A stretch of 11,111 nt of DNA. Source: Planctomycetota bacterium (GTDB lineage: Bacteria; Planctomycetota; Phycisphaerae; UBA1845). Both the position numbers and the translations under genes were made by a program. The notes beneath the pieces were generated by a model. It was not told where the DNA came from. It did not search any database and worked only from the letters and a program-made list of their open reading frames with translations. The stretch spans positions 1 to 11,111 of the forward strand of contig JAJRUK010000056.1 of assembly GCA_024277835.1 (NCBI GenBank), read 5' to 3'. Shown in pieces: positions 7,343-11,111 of this stretch. How positions within the stretch are numbered: position 1 is the stretch's first letter; every line of letters starts with the position of its first letter.

Positions 7343-8281
7343 ATGACCGACACAACGCCAACGCCCCAACAACCCCGACCTCCACGACCTCTCCGAAAAC
7401 CCGTCAAAGTCGTTTGGAAGTTTCTGACCTTCTTCGGGTTTGTCATTCCCGCCATGGTCGCCGCGTCGTTGGCGACGTCGTTTGGCGTTGGAGCGATTGT
7501 CTCAGGGCAACTCATGTCGGCGATTGGTCCCTGGATCATCGCCGCGGCGGTCCTGCTTTGCACCTGGGCATGCTTAGCGCTTTTCGAGCATAAGCCGCTC
7601 GGGGCGATCGGGCTAGGATTCGATCGCCGCTGGCTACTGCACACTGCCGCCGGACTTGCGCTCGGTGCAGCCCTCGTAACGATCGTATGGGGTATCTTTG
7701 TCGTGCTCGGTTTGGCTGAGTTCTCGCGTGGCCCCGCGAATCCGAATCTCGCAAGCGGAATCCTTCTCACCGCCCTCATGTTCGGGGGGGTCGCGCTTCT
7801 TGAAGAGTTGATATCGCGGGGCTACCCGTTTCAGGTCATCGCTCAACGCAATAAACCCGTCGCGCTAATCATCTGTGGCCTGTTCTTCGTAGCGCTCCAC
7901 CTGCCCAACGACGGCGGAATCGATCCAGTGGCGATTGCAAACCTCTTCATTGTTCACGTTCTGTTCGCCGTGCTCTATCTGCGAACTCGAAGTTTGTGGC
8001 TCCCTGTGGGCGTTCATGCAAGCTGGAACTTTACGCTCGGAAGCATCTTCGGAATGAGCGTCAGCGGAAATGACGCATCGGCTACGCTATTGGTGACGAT
8101 CACGGAACCGGGATTGTGGACCGGGCATGCGTTCGGACCCGAAGGGGGATTGATCGTGACGATACTTCTCGTCGCCGCAACGGCCTGCGCGTGCAAGTTC
8201 ATGAAGCAGCAATACCCATCGCCCGACTTGGTATCACCAGACGGTGATGTCGCTACCCCCAGCACGCCAAGAATCGGGTGA
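7343..8281 (+). CDS. CPBP-family intramembrane glutamic protease (CAAX/Rce1-like)
   Basis: A 312-residue membrane protein with a proline-rich cytosolic N-terminus (about 1-22) and roughly eight hydrophobic segments. The three conserved CPBP (PF02517-type) motifs appear in order: EELISRG with E154-E155 and R159, FFVALH with H186, and HASWN with H225 and N229. In Rce1-type enzymes the paired glutamate and the histidines/asparagine form the active site within the membrane, so this copy looks catalytically intact. Bacterial members process or degrade membrane peptides, or act in peptide self-immunity; the substrate here is unknown. ATG 7343 is preferred over an in-frame ATG at 7292, which would overlap the start of the divergent gene; neither has a strong Shine-Dalgarno. 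The short C-terminal tail after the last helix is polar and probably disordered. It converges on the glycosyltransferase gene across a repeat-filled 219-bp gap. Confidence 0.88.
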   Translation: MTDTTPTPQQPRPPRPLRKPVKVVWKFLTFFGFVIPAMVAASLATSFGVGAIVSGQLMSAIGPWIIAAAVLLCTWACLALFEHKPLGAIGLGFDRRWLLHTAAGLALGAALVTIVWGIFVVLGLAEFSRGPANPNLASGILLTALMFGGVALLEELISRGYPFQVIAQRNKPVALIICGLFFVALHLPNDGGIDPVAIANLFIVHVLFAVLYLRTRSLWLPVGVHASWNFTLGSIFGMSVSGNDASATLLVTITEPGLWTGHAFGPEGGLIVTILLVAATACACKFMKQQYPSPDLVSPDGDVATPSTPRIG

Positions 8282-8351
8282 GACGGCACCCGCTCCGACA
8301 TCATCTTAGAGCAGGCAACGGTTGAATGGAACGCTTGAAAGGAACGGCTCG

Positions 8352-8468
8352 CAGCCTCTTGAAAAAGTGTAGCACCGGTTTGCAACCGGTGTGCTGTCTA
8401 CTGTGTCAGCGCCCAGCACCGGTTACAAACCGGTGCCACACTGAAAAACTTCGTTTTCCAACAGGCTG
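8352..8468. repeat. Palindromic REP/MITE-like element, copy 2 (inverted relative to copy 1)
   Basis: This 117-bp element begins CAGCCTCTTGAAAAAGTG and ends CGTTTTCCAACAGGCTG. The arms are 8372-8391 (GCACCGGTTTGCAACCGGTG) and 8416-8439, inverted copies around a 24-nt loop. It aligns end to end with the reverse complement of 6162-6277; the loops differ while the arms and ends are conserved, which suggests selection on the structure. It lies between the converging ends of the protease and glycosyltransferase genes, so it may serve as a two-way terminator. No clear target duplication flanks it. Confidence 0.85.
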
Positions 8469-8478
8469 TTACCCCTAA

Positions 8479-8516
8479 CCGTCAACTGCAGCGAGAGCCG
8501 TTAATTGTAGCGAGTT
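8479..8516. repeat. Two-unit 19-bp tandem repeat at the end of the glycosyltransferase gene
   Basis: Units 8479-8497 (CCGTCAACTGCAGCGAGAG) and 8498-8516 (CCGTTAATTGTAGCGAGTT) match at 14 of 19 positions. The second unit holds the glycosyltransferase stop codon (8501-8503 on the minus strand). It joins the hairpin element to the PPLTKGG-type repeat. Confidence 0.6.
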
Positions 8517-9796
8517 ACGAAACCGGGCTTGTTCTTCCGTCCCCCCTTTGTCAAGGGGGGATCGAGGGGGGTTGCCCAGGCTGCTTGCACGTTAGATGCG
8601 ATCGCGACCGGCGCACTACGCCGAACCTCACCTGTGACGATCAACTCGAATCGCGCAAGCACATCCTCCCAACAATGATGCTTCGCCACATGCAAACGTG
8701 CAGCCTCACCAAGCCGGCGGCACTCATCGGGATCCCGTAAAAGTCGCCGCACATCGCGAATGAGCGTCTCTGCGCTTTTCGATACGAGATACTCGTGACC
8801 GCTTTCCCCGCTGAGACCTTCCTCGGCGATCGGCGTCATCACAACCGGCTTCGAGGACGCCATCGCTTCGAGCACCTTGTTTTGCAGTCCGCGGGCGATT
8901 CGCATCGGCGCGACGCTCACGTCGATTCGGTTCAACACCGGCCCGATCTCGGGAACCGCACCGGTGACCTCAACGCCGGGAACCTTGGCGAGTTGCCTGA
9001 CCGACGCACTCGGCGATCGACCCACGATCACAAACACAGCGTCAGGAACCGCCTCGCGAATCCCAGGCCAACATCGCTGAACAAACCACCGCACCGCATC
9101 CACGTTCGGACGATAGTCCATCACACCAACAAACCCAACCGTCGGCGGGTGCGTCGTTGTTTCGTTGTTGACCGCAGGCAGCGGCACGCCATTACCCACC
9201 ACATGCAACCGATCCTTGGCGACATAGTTACGCAGACTCTTCGCCTCCGCATCGGTAATCAAAATCGTCGCGTCAAACGTACTCGCCCACGCTCGCTCCC
9301 GTTTCCCGAGGCGTTTCCCTTCGGTGCGATACACGTTTCGCATCGGAAAAGAAGCAGCCTTCGCATAAGCGAGCCACTTTTGACTATCGCAGTCGCAATA
9401 ATCCATCACGCGATGACGAACCCGCGCCCGCTTCAGATACGGTGCCATGCTCGACGAAAACGCGATGGCTGCGTGAAACCGATTCCCGCGCGACAGGCGA
9501 CTCACCTCGCGCAGCATCTCTGGGCTCCGATAGTACGCCTCCGTAAGCGTCTCGCCACGCAAAAGCCCCCATATCCCGCGAACCTTGGCGACCGTAGGAT
9601 TCAGATCGATCGCGACGACCTCGTCACAGTATTCGCGCAGTGCATCAATATGTTCGCGGTCAGCCGGGTCGTCTACGAAGCACGCGAGCGTGACTTCGTG
9701 ATGCTTGCTCAAGTGTTCGATCTGCCGGAACGCGCGCAGTTTATCCCCCTTGTCAGGCGGAAACGGAATGCGATGAGCGAGGTACAGAATCTTCAT
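8501..9796 (-). CDS. Glycosyltransferase of the PEP-CTERM/EpsH1-associated sugar transferase family (TIGR03087-like)
   Basis: A 431-residue family-4-type glycosyltransferase. The N-terminus, MKILYLAHRIPFPPDKGDKL with FVDDPAD at 41-46, is characteristic of the sugar transferases found beside exosortase/PEP-CTERM polysaccharide genes. The C-terminal nucleotide-sugar-binding half shows GFVGVMDYRPN (221-231) and GLQNKVLEAMASSKPVV (303-319), with the usual glutamate E310. It probably adds a sugar from a nucleotide donor to a lipid-linked exopolysaccharide in the cytoplasm. The ATG at 9796 lies 5 nt past the stop of the FemAB-like gene, with an AGGG 8 nt upstream on the minus strand, so the two form one operon. 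Family homology seems to end near residue 390; the last 40 or so residues, including PPLTKGG at 413-419, come from repeat DNA and are probably not functional. Confidence 0.87.
   Translation of the reverse strand: MKILYLAHRIPFPPDKGDKLRAFRQIEHLSKHHEVTLACFVDDPADREHIDALREYCDEVVAIDLNPTVAKVRGIWGLLRGETLTEAYYRSPEMLREVSRLSRGNRFHAAIAFSSSMAPYLKRARVRHRVMDYCDCDSQKWLAYAKAASFPMRNVYRTEGKRLGKRERAWASTFDATILITDAEAKSLRNYVAKDRLHVVGNGVPLPAVNNETTTHPPTVGFVGVMDYRPNVDAVRWFVQRCWPGIREAVPDAVFVIVGRSPSASVRQLAKVPGVEVTGAVPEIGPVLNRIDVSVAPMRIARGLQNKVLEAMASSKPVVMTPIAEEGLSGESGHEYLVSKSAETLIRDVRRLLRDPDECRRLGEAARLHVAKHHCWEDVLARFELIVTGEVRRSAPVAIASNVQAAWATPLDPPLTKGGRKNKPGFVTRYN
8532..8574. repeat. C-rich/G-rich dispersed repeat (PPLTKGG-type), copy 2, inside a coding region
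   Basis: The segment from TTCTTCCGTCCCCCCTTTG to ATCGAGGGGGGTT contains a near-perfect inverted repeat, CCCCCCTTTGTCAAGGGGGG at 8541-8560. On the minus strand it is read as LDPPLTKGGRKNK at the end of the glycosyltransferase. This peptide is familiar from many bacterial annotations in which a dispersed repeat has entered an open frame. The copy at 6314-6355 has the same orientation. Confidence 0.75.
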
Positions 9797-9801
9797 TTCA
9801 C

Positions 9802-10908
9802 TTACCCTGGTACATGTTTTGAAACGTATCCCCCGACAACCCGAGTGACACTTAGTGGCAGAAACCGCCACACGCTCCGCGCGAGCCCAAACGTCGGATT
9901 CGTCGGTGAAAGATCCGGCGCTGTTTTGCCGGCTGATATGAATGTTTGATATTCCAACGGTTTCGGTTCAAAACCATTGAATCGCTTGAAGTTATAACTC
10001 CCAACGTTACCCTCGCGAGAGCGGCCAAAATCGAAAACGCCGAACCCCTCTCGAACCGCACGCTCCATCAAAGAAAAGTAAATGAAATTCGCAGCGCTGC
10101 ATCGCTTCGCATCGTCAGAGGTCCCGATGAAGTATGGCATCACCCGATCGCGAAACAAAAACGTAACCAACCCTGCCACAGGTCGCCCTTCCTTCCGCAC
10201 CAGACAAACCCAACTCTTTCCATCAAAGGCCCCGAGAAGTTCTCGAAGAAACGACTCCGGATAAGCGAGTGAAGCAAGGCGTTTCATACTGTGCGTATAG
10301 AGCGACCAGACATCGTGAAGATGCTCTGGGCCAAACGAAATCGACAACCCAAACTTGTCGCGACCATTGCGAGCCGCCGCCCGCGCTTTACGCGGCAACC
10401 AAGCAAGCACGTCCTCCGCCCGATCTGGAAGCGCACGCTCGAACCCAACGTACCGATCAATCACCGGAAGATCGGAGACCATCGCCTTCCGACTTCGCAG
10501 ATCAATCGAACGACAATTTTCACGCTCAGCGATGGCCCTTCCGTGATCAAACAGCGCACCAACCGCCAGCCGATCGTCTGCAAGAATCCCGCCACCTACC
10601 GCGTACGGAACACTCACCAACATCCGCCCCGCAAGAAAGCTCTTCACCAGAAACAGCGGTAAAACGCCTACGATATCACGATCGCGTCGCGCGATCAGAT
10701 AGTACGGGCGATGTCCGAAAGAGTTCTCAACCGCGTCTCGCCAACCTGTCGCATGAAAAACTGTCCCGTCCTTGTGGGCATAGACATACGCGTCCCACGC
10801 AGTCGCGTCGCGCGCCTCCGCAAGCGAAACGTGACATGTACGAATGTCTGGACCGGGCGGTACGATCAATCGCTCGGCGCGATCCTGTTGTTTCAAGGTG
10901 TTAAGCAT
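9802..10908 (-). CDS. FemAB-like protein of the PEP-CTERM/exosortase-associated family (TIGR03019-like)
   Basis: A 368-residue protein of the FemAB/GNAT-like acyltransferase fold. Signature stretches are FHATGWRDAVENSFGH (51-66), the PLFLVKSFLAGRMLVSVPY segment (84-102), and the C-terminal DFGRSREGNVGSYNFKRF (293-310) followed by EPKPLEY (314-320). This combination is typical of the FemAB-related proteins found in PEP-CTERM/exosortase exopolysaccharide loci. Classical FemAB enzymes move amino acids from tRNA onto peptidoglycan precursors; the exosortase-linked members are thought to modify the polysaccharide or its precursor, but their reaction is not established. The start at 10908 has GGAGG 9 nt upstream and overlaps the stop of the preceding gene by 8 nt, pointing to translational coupling. 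The glycosyltransferase follows after 5 nt. Acts in the cytoplasm, as no signal peptide or helix is seen. Confidence 0.88.
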   Translation of the reverse strand: MLNTLKQQDRAERLIVPPGPDIRTCHVSLAEARDATAWDAYVYAHKDGTVFHATGWRDAVENSFGHRPYYLIARRDRDIVGVLPLFLVKSFLAGRMLVSVPYAVGGGILADDRLAVGALFDHGRAIAERENCRSIDLRSRKAMVSDLPVIDRYVGFERALPDRAEDVLAWLPRKARAAARNGRDKFGLSISFGPEHLHDVWSLYTHSMKRLASLAYPESFLRELLGAFDGKSWVCLVRKEGRPVAGLVTFLFRDRVMPYFIGTSDDAKRCSAANFIYFSLMERAVREGFGVFDFGRSREGNVGSYNFKRFNGFEPKPLEYQTFISAGKTAPDLSPTNPTFGLARSVWRFLPLSVTRVVGGYVSKHVPG

Positions 10909-11111
10909 GCGCACCCGCCTCCTCGACCATATCCGCGCGACGACCCGATGCATGCGAAATCACGTAGCGATGCTTCCCCGATTGCGATGGTAGAATATCT
11001 TCAACGCATCGAACGTCCACAGAGACCAACTCACCCAGAACTGGGCGAACGCTTTTCGTCACCGATTCTCGTGAAACCAGCGCGATCCGATCGTCACAAA
11101 CAACGTCAACC
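10901..11111 (-). CDS. 3' end of an upstream gene in the same operon (5' part beyond the window)
   Basis: On the minus strand one frame is open from the window edge (first full codon at 11110) to the TAA at 10901-10903, giving 69 residues. It reads VDVVCDDRIALVSRESVTKS, then about 26 residues, then SGKHRYVISHASGRRADMV and ends EEAGAHA. The other two frames do not fit: one has a stop at its second codon. The stop overlaps the FemAB-like ATG within the 8-base ATGCTTAA, as expected for an operon neighbour. I do not recognise the family from this fragment. Genes at this position in exosortase loci can be polysaccharide deacetylases or glycosyltransferases, but the fragment shows no motif of either. 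Confidence 0.6.
   Translation of the reverse strand, partial: VDVVCDDRIALVSRESVTKSVRPVLGELVSVDVRCVEDILPSQSGKHRYVISHASGRRADMVEEAGAHA
10918..10922 (-). promoter_or_regulatory. Shine-Dalgarno GGAGG for the FemAB-like gene, inside the upstream gene
   Basis: CCTCC on the plus strand reads GGAGG on the minus strand, 9 nt before the ATG at 10908. It fixes the start at 10908 over the longer frame to 10953 and lies within the last codons of the preceding gene, supporting coupled translation. Confidence 0.65.

Noticed and set aside
7294..7779. Long N-terminal extension of the unknown membrane protein to 7779
   Set aside because: It mirrors the CPBP protease coding strand, is rich in Ser/Pro/Arg unlike the rest, and the hydrophobic protein begins sensibly at 7293.
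6162..8574. CRISPR array suggested by repeated ACCGGTT-like units
   Set aside because: There are only two palindromic elements, 2 kb apart, with no regular spacers and no cas genes.
8795..9949. 384-residue plus-strand open frame
   Set aside because: It lies opposite the glycosyltransferase and FemAB-like genes, is full of Arg/His/Thr/Pro and has no recognisable domain; it is a shadow frame.

Overview
The window looks like chromosomal DNA of a planctomycete-type bacterium, probably near the Phycisphaerae and probably from an environmental genome. Three things suggest this: a secreted protein ending in an IPTL-type sorting signal, two zinc-ribbon plus membrane-helix proteins of a style common in that phylum, and dispersed hairpin repeats built on GCACCGGTT-like palindromes. 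The lineage is inferred from style; no marker gene is present.

Layout. 167-2722 (+) encodes a large secreted copper-radical (galactose/glyoxal) oxidase homologue with a C-terminal IPTL-CTERM-like tail. It converges on, and overlaps by 47 bp, a WecA/MraY-family polyprenyl-phosphate sugar-phosphate transferase (2676-3770, -). Divergent from the transferase is a secreted LolA-like protein (3952-4710, +) cut by an in-frame TAA at 4192-4194. Two minus-strand zinc-ribbon membrane proteins follow (4722-5645 and 5706-6146). A divergent pair comes next: a multi-helix membrane protein of unknown function (6382-7293, -) and a CPBP intramembrane protease (7343-8281, +). Repeat clusters lie on both sides of this pair (6162-6355 and 8352-8574). 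The right end is a tight minus-strand operon, read right to left: a partial unknown gene (10901-11111), a FemAB-like protein (9802-10908) and a glycosyltransferase (8501-9796). The last two match families known to accompany PEP-CTERM/exosortase exopolysaccharide loci.

How it fits together. The sorting-tail protein, the lipid-carrier sugar transferase, and the FemAB/glycosyltransferase pair all point to cell-surface glycan assembly and exosortase-linked anchoring of exported proteins. The exosortase itself is not in the window. I saw no tRNA, rRNA, CRISPR array, complete transposase or phage gene. The most unusual points are the five-ligand copper-radical oxidase carrying a sorting tail, the nonsense codon in the LolA-like gene, and the repeat clusters, one of which supplies the last codons of the glycosyltransferase.
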